DNA of 54,556 nucleotides from JADJPL01 sp964607915 (GTDB lineage Bacteria; Bacteroidota; Bacteroidia; Chitinophagales; Saprospiraceae), in assembly GCA_964607915.1 (NCBI GenBank), contig CAZSMU010000008.1, forward strand, positions 1-54,556, given 5' to 3'. This document shows positions 42,778 to 49,815 of the stretch, piece after piece. A program made the position numbers and the translations under genes. Below the pieces are notes generated by a model that ran no database searches, was not told the origin of the DNA, and saw nothing but the letters and a program-made list of their open reading frames with translations. The stretch's first letter is position 1; every line of letters begins with the position of its first letter.

Positions 42778-44361
42778 CTACAGCGCGTGGATTAATGCGG
42801 CTGCTTTTTCGGCAATCATGAGCGTCGGTGCATGCGTATTCCCGCGCACAATACGGGGCATAATGGCCGCATCGGCTACGCGTAAGCCGGCAATACCATG
42901 CACACGCAGGTCTGCATCTACCACGGCGAGCGGGTCGCTGCCCATTTTGCACGTACCGACAGGGTGGTAGAGGGTTTCGCAATGCTCGCGCAGAAATTCA
43001 GAGACCCGTGCGTAATCGTCCAAGGGACAATGGGGTAGGAACACCGGCCCCCGATAGGGATCAAAAGCGCGCTGCTTGAATATTTCAGCCGTGATCTGTA
43101 TGCCCCGGTACAGGGTTTCCAGGTCGGCAGGGTTAGAGAAATAGCGAGGGTCAATGCCGATTTTCGCGCGAGGGTCGGGAGAAGTCAGGAATACCTGCCC
43201 TTTGCTTTCCGGGCAAATCAGGGTCGGGCCAAAACTATATCCCGCCCCGGATGGGTTGTCGAACCCGTGGCGGAGGAAATACGCCGGCGCGAAGTGGAAC
43301 TGCAGGTCAGGGGCGCTGAGCCCCGGCAGGGAGCGCACAAAGCCCCCGCACTCCGCCACATTACTGGTAAGGGGTCCTGAGCGGGCAAGGGCGAAGCGAA
43401 GCAGATTGGGGAGAAGACGCGGAAATTTCCCCTCGCGATCGAGAGTGGCCGGGTAGGGGGAGGTGACTGCTATCCCCGAGAGGAGATGATCCTGCAGATT
43501 TTGGCCAACCCCGGGCAGGTGATGCACCACGGGTATGCCCATGGCCTGGAGCTGCGCCCCGTCGCCTACACCGGAAAGGAGGAGGATTTGCGGGCTTCCA
43601 AATGCCCCGGCACAGAGGAGGACTTCCCGCTTGGCCTGGGCCTGAAAGGATTGGCCTCTGCAGGAAAACGCCACCCCTTTAGCCTGGTAGTCCTCTATCA
43701 GGACCCGCTCTACCACCGCATCGGTCTGTATTTTGAGGTTCGGCCGCTGGCGGATGGGGTGGAGAAATGCAGATGCCGCACTATGCCGCTTCCCCTCTCG
43801 GATATTGACCTGAAAAAACCCAAAGCCGTCCTGGTTTGCACCGTTGAAATCGGGATTAGCGGGGTAGCCGGCCTGCTGTGCCGCCTCTAAAAAAACGCGG
43901 CTCAGCAGATGAGGGGTTTGGGGGTCTGAAATCGTCATTTCGCCCTCTGTACCATGGTAATCGTCCTGCAGGCGCAGGTTGGCTTCCGACTTTTTGAAAA
44001 AAGGCAGGATATCGTCGTACCCCCAGCCCGGGTTGCCTAAGGCAGCCCAGTGGTCGTAGTCCTCGCGATGCCCGCGGATGTAGATCATCGCGTTGATGCT
44101 GCTGCACCCGCCCAGTACTTTGCCGCGCGGCTGAAACATAGCACGCCCGTGCATTTGTTCCTGCGGTGGCGTTTCGTAGTCCCAGTCCTCTTTTTGCCGA
44201 AACAGCTTATTGAAGGCCGCTGGAATGTGGATAAACGGGTTTTTATCTTCTCCCCCCGCTTCCAGCAGGAGAACCGTATGCCCGGAGTTTTGAGACAAGC
44301 GGTTGGCCAATAGGCAGCCGGCAGCACCCCCACCGACGATGATGTAGTCAAAAGATTCCAT
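42778..44361 (-). CDS. GMC-family FAD oxidoreductase
   Basis: A 527 aa glucose-methanol-choline oxidoreductase (alcohol or choline dehydrogenase-like). The FAD motif is VGGGAAGCLLANRLS (9-23). GKVLGGCSSINAMIYIRGH is GMC signature 1 and GAFGSPQILLLSGVG is signature 2. The C-terminal active site contains H in GTCKMG and the final MPRIVRGNTHAPTLMIAEKA region. No signal peptide. It starts 1 nt after the cyanophycinase-like gene and is followed by the acyl-CoA ligase after 38 nt. Confidence 0.94.
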   Translation of the reverse strand: MESFDYIIVGGGAAGCLLANRLSQNSGHTVLLLEAGGEDKNPFIHIPAAFNKLFRQKEDWDYETPPQEQMHGRAMFQPRGKVLGGCSSINAMIYIRGHREDYDHWAALGNPGWGYDDILPFFKKSEANLRLQDDYHGTEGEMTISDPQTPHLLSRVFLEAAQQAGYPANPDFNGANQDGFGFFQVNIREGKRHSAASAFLHPIRQRPNLKIQTDAVVERVLIEDYQAKGVAFSCRGQSFQAQAKREVLLCAGAFGSPQILLLSGVGDGAQLQAMGIPVVHHLPGVGQNLQDHLLSGIAVTSPYPATLDREGKFPRLLPNLLRFALARSGPLTSNVAECGGFVRSLPGLSAPDLQFHFAPAYFLRHGFDNPSGAGYSFGPTLICPESKGQVFLTSPDPRAKIGIDPRYFSNPADLETLYRGIQITAEIFKQRAFDPYRGPVFLPHCPLDDYARVSEFLREHCETLYHPVGTCKMGSDPLAVVDADLRVHGIAGLRVADAAIMPRIVRGNTHAPTLMIAEKAAALIHAL

Positions 44362-44362
44362 A

Positions 44363-45202
44363 TCACTTCAGGTTAAAAGAGTCGCCGGGTAAAAGGATTT
44401 GTACGCGCAGGTCCTTGCTGCCCAAAAGCTGCCCCGCGCGATGCGCCGGGCCCTTGTGGCGCACCAGCACGACCTGGCTGTCACCAACTACCCGCGCAGA
44501 ACGACCCTGGACAACGATAGCAGTAGCTTCGTCAATGCCGATACCCAACAGCTCCGGATGCTCGAGTACGACGTTGATCAGGCGGTTGAGCCGCATGCGG
44601 TACACAAAATGTTGATCTATGACGGCACCTGTCAAAAAACCAAGCCCGCGGGACAACTCGACGTTGCCCTCCTCGACATGCCGAAAAGACCCGCCATCGT
44701 CGGGGTAGCGCAGTTGTTCACCGGTAATCATAATCTGGCTCATGACCGCCGCCCCTGCGCTGGTACCGGCAATGACGGCACCGTTGCGGTAGGCTTCTCG
44801 TATGGCATCGGGTATGGGGCTGCCGTTCACCGCTTCCATAAAGCGCGACTGGACGCCTCCGCTAATGTAAATCAACCCTGCCTTTTTGATGGAGTCCAGC
44901 AGCTGCGGGGGGCAGTGCTCACGGGATACGTGAAACCCGCTGAGCCTGGACTCCGGCACCCCTAACTCGAGAAACTGGCGACGTCCATAGAAAATGGAAC
45001 TGTCCGGCTCCGCACTCGACATGGGAAGCACGACGGCGTAGTTGCCCCGGTCCAGTCCGCCTAGTCGGATCATCTCCCGACGCATAGCCTCCGGACGGTC
45101 CCCGCCACCGATGATGAATAGCGTTCCCGCCTTCTGGGCCGGAAGTAGCTGCGGAAAAAGAATGGCAAACCAAAAAAAGCGCCTTACGATAATCCACTGC
45201 AT
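44363..45202 (-). CDS. Cyanophycinase-like S51 peptidase, secreted
   Basis: A 279 aa protein of the S51 family that cleaves beta-linked Asp-Arg polymers (cyanophycin) in characterised members. The nucleophile Ser148 lies in AGTSAGAAVMS, with FIIGGGDRPEAMRREMIRLG and ISGGVQSRFMEAV as family motifs, and DQHFVYRMRLNRLI. An N-terminal hydrophobic segment ending LLPAQ looks like a signal peptide, so it would act outside the cytoplasm. First gene of the operon with the GMC, ligase and FMO genes; the functional link is unclear. Confidence 0.88.
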   Translation of the reverse strand: MQWIIVRRFFWFAILFPQLLPAQKAGTLFIIGGGDRPEAMRREMIRLGGLDRGNYAVVLPMSSAEPDSSIFYGRRQFLELGVPESRLSGFHVSREHCPPQLLDSIKKAGLIYISGGVQSRFMEAVNGSPIPDAIREAYRNGAVIAGTSAGAAVMSQIMITGEQLRYPDDGGSFRHVEEGNVELSRGLGFLTGAVIDQHFVYRMRLNRLINVVLEHPELLGIGIDEATAIVVQGRSARVVGDSQVVLVRHKGPAHRAGQLLGSKDLRVQILLPGDSFNLK

Positions 45203-45276
45203 GGCTAAAGGTGTTTTAAGGCAGTAAAATAGTAAAAATAAGGGTATATTTACACTGTTTTTATTTTCGAAAGGTA

Positions 45277-45423
45277 TAGCCTTGTTGTGATAGGGCCGCT
45301 AAAAGGAAAAAAGAGGCATTTTTGTTTGCACGAAGTTTTTTTGAAGGAGCCTGATGGTGCTTTTTTACCTAAAAAGACCAGGTGGGGTCAAAAACCCCTT
45401 TCCGACCCCTTCGCAACAAGTCT
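45277..45423 (-). repeat. Palindromic intergenic element, diverged copy E
   Basis: It is 147 bp, same orientation as copy A, starting TAGCCTTGTTGTGATAGGG and ending CCCCTTCGCAACAAGTCT. Internal blocks GAAAAAAGAGGCATTTTTGT, TTGCACGAAG and AGACCAGGTGGGGTC align with copy A. The apex pairing has decayed. It lies between divergent genes (cyanophycinase-like and parA), so it is not only a 3'-end element. No gene occurs in the 297-nt gap. Confidence 0.8.
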
Positions 45424-45433
45424 TATACATGAA

Positions 45434-45487
45434 CTGTTTTTGTCAGTCTTTCAACTATTTATACGGCCATAAAAGGTCGAAAAACAG
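45434..45487 (+). promoter_or_regulatory. Possible operator upstream of parA
   Basis: Inverted 8-mers CTGTTTTT (45434) and AAAAACAG (45480) flank the presumed promoter. A smaller dyad, GGTC-8-GACC, overlaps the second. ParA/RHH operons are often autorepressed by the RHH partner at such dyads. No further support. Confidence 0.3.
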
Positions 45488-45499
45488 ACCATTTACAGC

Positions 45500-46270
45500 A
45501 TGGGACTAGTAATTGCTTTGTTAAACCATAAAGGCGGGGTAGGCAAAACGACCTGCACCATAAATATCGGCGCCGGCATGGTAGAAATGGGTAAAAAAGT
45601 ATTGCTCATAGACCTCGATCCGCAAGCCAACCTCACCCTTTCCTTAGGAATACCGAGGCACCCCAATACCATCTACGAAGCTATTCGGGGAGAGGCACCG
45701 TTAATACCCTATACGTCCAGGGAAGGCCTGGATATCGTCATCTCCACGCTCGACCTGTCCGGAGCGGAAATGGAACTCATCAACGAGGCCGGTCGGGAGC
45801 AGATATTGCGCGAGCTGATAGAACCCTTGCGCGACCGTTACGACTATATCTTCATTGACTGCCCGCCATCCCTCGGTTTGCTTACGCTCAATGCATTGAC
45901 GGCCAGTGATATCGTCTATATCCCCTTGCAAACCGAGTTCCTGGCCCTCCAGGGATTGGCCAAAATAAAACAGGTCATTGACAAAGTCAAACTGCGCCTG
46001 AACAAAGATCTGCACATCGGGGGCGTCATCGCTACGATGTACGATTCCCGCAAAGTGCTCAACCGCGAAGTGGTAGCTACTATCCTCAAATACTTCGGCG
46101 ACATTGTGTTCAAAACGATGATCCGCGATAACGTGGCACTGGCAGAAGCCCCCTCCAAGCGCATGGATATCTTTACCTATAGTCCGAACAGCCCGGGGGC
46201 GGAAGACTATGTCGGATTGTGCAAGGAAATCCTGGAACGAACCAGCCCCGCCGCACTCGGCGCTAAATAA
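45500..46270 (+). CDS. ParA/Soj-type ATPase
   Basis: A 256 aa Walker-type cytoskeletal ATPase with a deviant Walker A, KGGVGKTT (11-18), switch I region DLDPQANLT and Walker B IFIDCPPSLGLL. It has no N-terminal HTH, so it is Soj-like (type Ib or chromosomal). Such ATPases bind DNA non-specifically and move or space a cargo that carries a partner protein. The partner here is not ParB but the RHH-type protein encoded 4 nt downstream. It lies just after palindromic element E. It may position a chromosome region, plasmid-like locus or protein cluster. Confidence 0.93.
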   Translation: MGLVIALLNHKGGVGKTTCTINIGAGMVEMGKKVLLIDLDPQANLTLSLGIPRHPNTIYEAIRGEAPLIPYTSREGLDIVISTLDLSGAEMELINEAGREQILRELIEPLRDRYDYIFIDCPPSLGLLTLNALTASDIVYIPLQTEFLALQGLAKIKQVIDKVKLRLNKDLHIGGVIATMYDSRKVLNREVVATILKYFGDIVFKTMIRDNVALAEAPSKRMDIFTYSPNSPGAEDYVGLCKEILERTSPAALGAK

Positions 46271-46274
46271 TGCT

Positions 46275-46790
46275 ATGAGCAAAAAGAAATTAACGGAAGG
46301 CCTGGAGAGCTTGTTCGCCGAGCTGGGACAGGAGATGCTGGAATCCACCCCCAATCCACAGGGCGTAGGGGCAAGGGATAAAAAAGAACCCTCTTCCCCG
46401 GCAAGGGATTATCAGCCAGAAGCAGAGCGGCGTTCTGCCGGTAAAAAATTTGCCGACGACCTGGAGTCCCTCCTCCAGGTCGCCTTCGAGGATTCTTTTG
46501 ACCGCCACAAAAACAAGGGACTCTCCGAACTGGAGGAGGCAACCCTCCAAAAGCGAAGCCACCGCCCCATGAGCGGCCTCGATAGCTTGATCCGCACCAC
46601 CGTAGATCCCGGCCAGATGCGCTACGAGGAATTTCCCACCCGAAGGCTCACCATTGTTTTTGACGAAAAAAAACTCTCCCGGCTAAAGGAAATCGCCCGC
46701 ATGGAGAAGACTGTCCTCCGGGACATCATTGACGAAATCGTGGCCGGCTTCATCCTGGAATACGAACGAAAGAAAAAAAACGCAGTGTAA
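46275..46790 (+). CDS. RHH-type ParA partner with three ParB-N-like motifs
   Basis: A 171 aa protein that I do not recognise as a named family. The N-terminal KKKLTEGLESLF (3-14) resembles the basic, ParA-stimulating N-terminus of ParB. Similar motifs recur at KKFADDLESLL (57-67) and RPMSGLDSLI (97-106). Residues 122-166 (RRLTIVFDEKKLSRLKEIAR, then MEKTVLRDIIDEIVAGFILE) read as a beta strand and two helices, a ribbon-helix-helix DNA-binding domain. The regions between are disordered and charged. The start was set at ATG 46275, 4 nt after parA. It is probably the DNA- or cargo-binding adaptor of this ParA. Confidence 0.78.
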   Translation: MSKKKLTEGLESLFAELGQEMLESTPNPQGVGARDKKEPSSPARDYQPEAERRSAGKKFADDLESLLQVAFEDSFDRHKNKGLSELEEATLQKRSHRPMSGLDSLIRTTVDPGQMRYEEFPTRRLTIVFDEKKLSRLKEIARMEKTVLRDIIDEIVAGFILEYERKKKNAV

Positions 46791-46877
46791 CAAGGGGAAC
46801 GCTAAATGTCGCACGCTATCCTGGAACGATTTGAAAACTATCCTTTCGACGCGCTGTTTTGAGTTGAATCCTTGTAA

Positions 46878-47843
46878 ATGTATCCCCTTACTATGATTGC
46901 TATCTTTTCCCTTATTGGCGGCGTCCTGGCTGTGATGCTGGGTGCTAATCTCCTGGTAGAAGGTGCCTCCTCTTTGGCTAAACGCATGCGCGTCTCCGAT
47001 CTGGTTATCGGATTGACCGTGGTGGCGTTTGGTACTTCCGCACCGGAGTTTGTCGTCAGCTTTTTCTCCGCCCTGCAGGGCGAGACAGACATCGCCCTGG
47101 GTAACGTCATCGGGAGCAATACGTTCAATGTATTTTTCATTTTAGGCGTTTCGGCGCTGATCTTCCCCCTAGCCGTACAGAGCAATACCGTATGGAAGGA
47201 AATCCCGCTCAGCCTCCTGGCAGCCGTCGTGATCATGGCCATGGCAAACGATGCGCTTCTCGACGGCGCAGCAGGGTCGAGCATCAGCCGGGCGGAAGGA
47301 ATCGCTTTATTAGGCTTCTTTGTCGTCTTTATGTACTATACCTTTGACATGGCCAAAAAGGCAGTTCCCACCGAGTTGCATAACGAAGTACACAAATACT
47401 CGCCCTATCTATCGGTTCTGATGGTGCTGGGAGGCCTGGTGCTCCTGGTCGTGGGCGGACGGCTCATCGTAGGCGGGGCAGTATCTATCGCAGAAGGATT
47501 CGGTATCCCAAAATCCATCATAGGCCTGACCATAGTAGCCGCCGGTACCTCTATCCCCGAACTGGCTACTTCCGTGGTCGCCGCGTACAAGAAAAATGCA
47601 GATATCGCCGTGGGAAATGTAGTGGGCAGCAATATTTTCAACATATTTTTTATATTGGGGTCAAGTGCGTTGACCAACCCCCTGGGGATAGGCAGCATCA
47701 CCAATGTGGACTTTTTAGTGTGTATCGCCGCCAGTGTCGTACTGCTCATCCATTCCTACGATCTCAAAATCAGTCGCACAGAAGGTGCTTTGCTCCTGCT
47801 GGCGTATATCGGCTATACGATGTATCTCATACAGGCAGGGTAA
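46878..47843 (+). CDS. Calcium/sodium antiporter (CaCA family, YrbG-like)
   Basis: A 321 aa inner-membrane protein with about ten transmembrane segments in two inverted halves. The alpha-repeats are GLTVVAFGTSAPEFVVSFFS (about 49-68) and GLTIVAAGTSIPELATSVVA, each followed by an IALGN/IAVGN-VVGSNIFN motif; these form the cation site. It exchanges Na+ for Ca2+. The start may be the first ATG (MYPLTM) or the one 5 codons on. Single gene or leader of the plus-strand row that follows. Confidence 0.94.
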   Translation: MYPLTMIAIFSLIGGVLAVMLGANLLVEGASSLAKRMRVSDLVIGLTVVAFGTSAPEFVVSFFSALQGETDIALGNVIGSNTFNVFFILGVSALIFPLAVQSNTVWKEIPLSLLAAVVIMAMANDALLDGAAGSSISRAEGIALLGFFVVFMYYTFDMAKKAVPTELHNEVHKYSPYLSVLMVLGGLVLLVVGGRLIVGGAVSIAEGFGIPKSIIGLTIVAAGTSIPELATSVVAAYKKNADIAVGNVVGSNIFNIFFILGSSALTNPLGIGSITNVDFLVCIAASVVLLIHSYDLKISRTEGALLLLAYIGYTMYLIQAG

Positions 47844-47865
47844 GCCCGCACACAAAAAATAGCAT

Positions 47866-48288
47866 ATGAACCGGATTATTTTTTTCCTGGCGGGAGTTTC
47901 CCTGCTGTGCTTCACCTCATCCTGTGCCCAAAAGAAACAGGATGCCCTTCGGGACGAACTCATGGCCATCCACGATGACGTGATGCCAAAAATGGGGGAA
48001 CTGAGTACCCTGGCAGGGCAACTCAAACAAGTTATCGCCACCGATTCGACCCTGACGGAAAGCGAGCGCACCGAAATAGAATCCGCTATCACCCGCATGG
48101 CACTTGCTGAAGAAGGGATGATGGACTGGATGGCTACGTTCCGACAACCGGAGGCATTGCGCGATAAAATGGAACACGAGGCTATCCTGCAATACCTCGA
48201 AGCCGAGAAGCAAAAAATAAACGAGGTCGCTGTCCAAATCCGCAGCGGGATTGATAGTGGTAAAAAGTTGATCTCCACATACCAGTAA
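47866..48288 (+). CDS. Small helical lipoprotein of unknown function
   Basis: A 140 aa protein with a lipoprotein signal: hydrophobic segment, then FTSSC with the lipid-bearing Cys20. The mature part is all-helical (two or three long amphipathic helices with heptad-like patterns, from DALRDELMAIHDDVMPKMGE to the C-terminal VAVQIRSGIDSGKKLISTYQ). I recognise no enzyme motif. It lies between the antiporter (22 nt) and the SCO1 gene (10 nt), so it is probably in an operon with SCO1 and may be a partner in the envelope. Confidence 0.7.
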   Translation: MNRIIFFLAGVSLLCFTSSCAQKKQDALRDELMAIHDDVMPKMGELSTLAGQLKQVIATDSTLTESERTEIESAITRMALAEEGMMDWMATFRQPEALRDKMEHEAILQYLEAEKQKINEVAVQIRSGIDSGKKLISTYQ

Positions 48289-48298
48289 CGTCTTCACC

Positions 48299-48907
48299 AT
48301 GCACCGCTTTCTATTGCTTTTATGCCTGGGGTCCCTGATGGCCTGCCAGGGCAAGCGCGAGCCAGGGCCCCTGCCCATCCTCGGCAATCGCGAGGTCGTC
48401 AATGGCGATACGATCTACCACGAAGTGCGCGATTTTTCTTTCATTGACCAGGACAGCCTGCCGGTCACCCAGGAGACCTTTGCAGGAAGAGCCTATGTCG
48501 TGGACTTCTTCTTCATATCCTGCCCCACCATCTGCCCTATGGTGACCAAGCAGATGCTGCGCGTCTATGAGCGCTTCAAAGATGAAGACCGCCTGCTGCT
48601 GCTCGCACATACTATAGACACTAAACACGACTCCGTACCCCGGCTAAAAAAATATGCCGAAAACCTCGGCGTACCCTCCGAAAAATGGAAATTTGTCACT
48701 GGCGTCAAGGACTCTATCTACGGTATCGCCAACGACTATTTCAGCATAGCCGTGGAAAATACAGATGCCCCAGGCGGTTTTGACCACAGCGGCCGCCTGA
48801 TCCTGGTGGACAAAAACCGCCGCGTTCGCTCTTTCTGCGACGGGACTGACCCCGAGAGCGTGGACCGCTTCATGGAAGATATCGAAACTTTGCTCAAGGA
48901 AATGTAA
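48299..48907 (+). CDS. SCO1/SenC-family lipoprotein
   Basis: A 202 aa thioredoxin-fold protein with a lipobox (LMAC, Cys16). The copper motif is CPTICP (C75, C79) and the third ligand is His163 in GGFDHSG. SCO proteins deliver Cu to the CuA site of cytochrome c oxidase or maintain its thiols. Its co-location with a small lipoprotein suggests an envelope Cu-handling pair; no oxidase gene is in the window. Confidence 0.92.
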   Translation: MHRFLLLLCLGSLMACQGKREPGPLPILGNREVVNGDTIYHEVRDFSFIDQDSLPVTQETFAGRAYVVDFFFISCPTICPMVTKQMLRVYERFKDEDRLLLLAHTIDTKHDSVPRLKKYAENLGVPSEKWKFVTGVKDSIYGIANDYFSIAVENTDAPGGFDHSGRLILVDKNRRVRSFCDGTDPESVDRFMEDIETLLKEM

Positions 48908-48914
48908 ACCGCAC

Positions 48915-49541
48915 ATGGAAATCCACAGAACCGTTGACGATTTGGCTGCAATGCCGCGGGTGCCCCGCCTCAATTTTTTTAACTCTATTTCAGGCTTTAA
49001 ATGCCCGGTCTTGATTGGAACCATTGACGAACGAGGGCACACCAACTTGGCTATTTTCAATTCTGTGGTGCATGTATCCTCTTTTCCGCCTATGCTGGGC
49101 TTTATGATACGACCCCTCACCGTACCGCGCCACACTTACCACAATATCAAGTCGCGCGGCTGCTTTACGATCAACTTAGTCCACGAAGGAATCCTCGAAC
49201 AGGCGCACCAGACCTCTGCCGATTATCCCTGGCGGCAATCGGAGTTCGAAGCTTGCGGGCTGAGCCCTGAATACAAAAATGGCTTCGCAGCCCCTTTCGT
49301 CGGGGAAGCTAAGGTCAAAATGAGCCTACTGCTCGAAGAAGAACACCTCATCCGCGCCAACGGCAATATCTTCATCGTGGGGCGCGTCCAGGATATGTAC
49401 ACCCCGGAAGAAGCCCTTTCCGAAAGCGGCCAACTCAACCCGGAGGCATGCGATACCCTGGCCGTAGTCGGCCTCGACACCTACTATCGGGCCGAACCTG
49501 TCGCACGCCTGCCCTATGCCCGAGCTCCACGGCAGACGTGA
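48915..49541 (+). CDS. Flavin reductase family protein (FMN split-barrel)
   Basis: A 208 aa protein with the FMN-binding split-barrel fold: CPVLIGTIDERGHTNLAIFN and FPPMLGFMIRP (FMN phosphate site), KSRGCFTINLV and the C-terminal Val/Gly-rich strands. Members reduce FMN or bind it as a prosthetic group; the exact substrate is unknown. It begins 7 nt after SCO1 and is followed by a terminator. Possibly it supplies reduced flavin to a monooxygenase, but none is linked here. Confidence 0.85.
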   Translation: MEIHRTVDDLAAMPRVPRLNFFNSISGFKCPVLIGTIDERGHTNLAIFNSVVHVSSFPPMLGFMIRPLTVPRHTYHNIKSRGCFTINLVHEGILEQAHQTSADYPWRQSEFEACGLSPEYKNGFAAPFVGEAKVKMSLLLEEEHLIRANGNIFIVGRVQDMYTPEEALSESGQLNPEACDTLAVVGLDTYYRAEPVARLPYARAPRQT

Positions 49542-49550
49542 CCATGCTCG

Positions 49551-49595
49551 AAAAATCACATTTTTTTTATTTTTCTACAAAAAAATGTGATTTTT
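49551..49595 (+). terminator. Intrinsic terminator after flavin reductase
   Basis: A perfect 17-bp stem, AAAAATCACATTTTTTT / AAAAAAATGTGATTTTT, with an 11-nt loop, 9 nt after the stop codon and ending in a T-run. It separates the flavin reductase from the SusC/SusD locus, whose 217-nt leader (49596-49812) has no other gene. Confidence 0.85.
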
Positions 49596-49799
49596 GAGGC
49601 GCTTGTCCGCTTTTTTATCCCGCCCGGGACTCCGCATCTACCTGTTTCCTTTTACAATAGCCGGATGCCGGCCCTTCCTGTACCTACCCCATGTGGGGAG
49701 ATCCTCCTGCCCGTACTCGTGGCGGGATATACTTGGTCTATCCGTTGTACAGCGTTCTATTCCAAAATATAAAGTATTATTTAAAATATTTTTATATAT

Positions 49800-49815
49800 T
49801 AAATTTGTTTTTATG
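49800..49815 (+). promoter_or_regulatory. TAAATTTG box abutting susC-like start
   Basis: TAAATTTG is a perfect TAnnTTTG match, followed by TTTTTATG including the start codon. It parallels the leader of the other TonB-receptor gene at 20104-20119. It lies too close to the ATG for an ordinary promoter, unless the mRNA is leaderless. Confidence 0.4.

Noticed and set aside
45277..45499. parS-like centromere repeats upstream of parA
   Set aside because: The repeat there is element E of the dispersed family; no iterated short direct repeats typical of RHH-bound centromeres are visible beyond one weak dyad.
46806..46862. 18-codon open frame between the RHH gene and the antiporter
   Set aside because: Short, no ribosome binding signal and no features; chance occurrence is likely.
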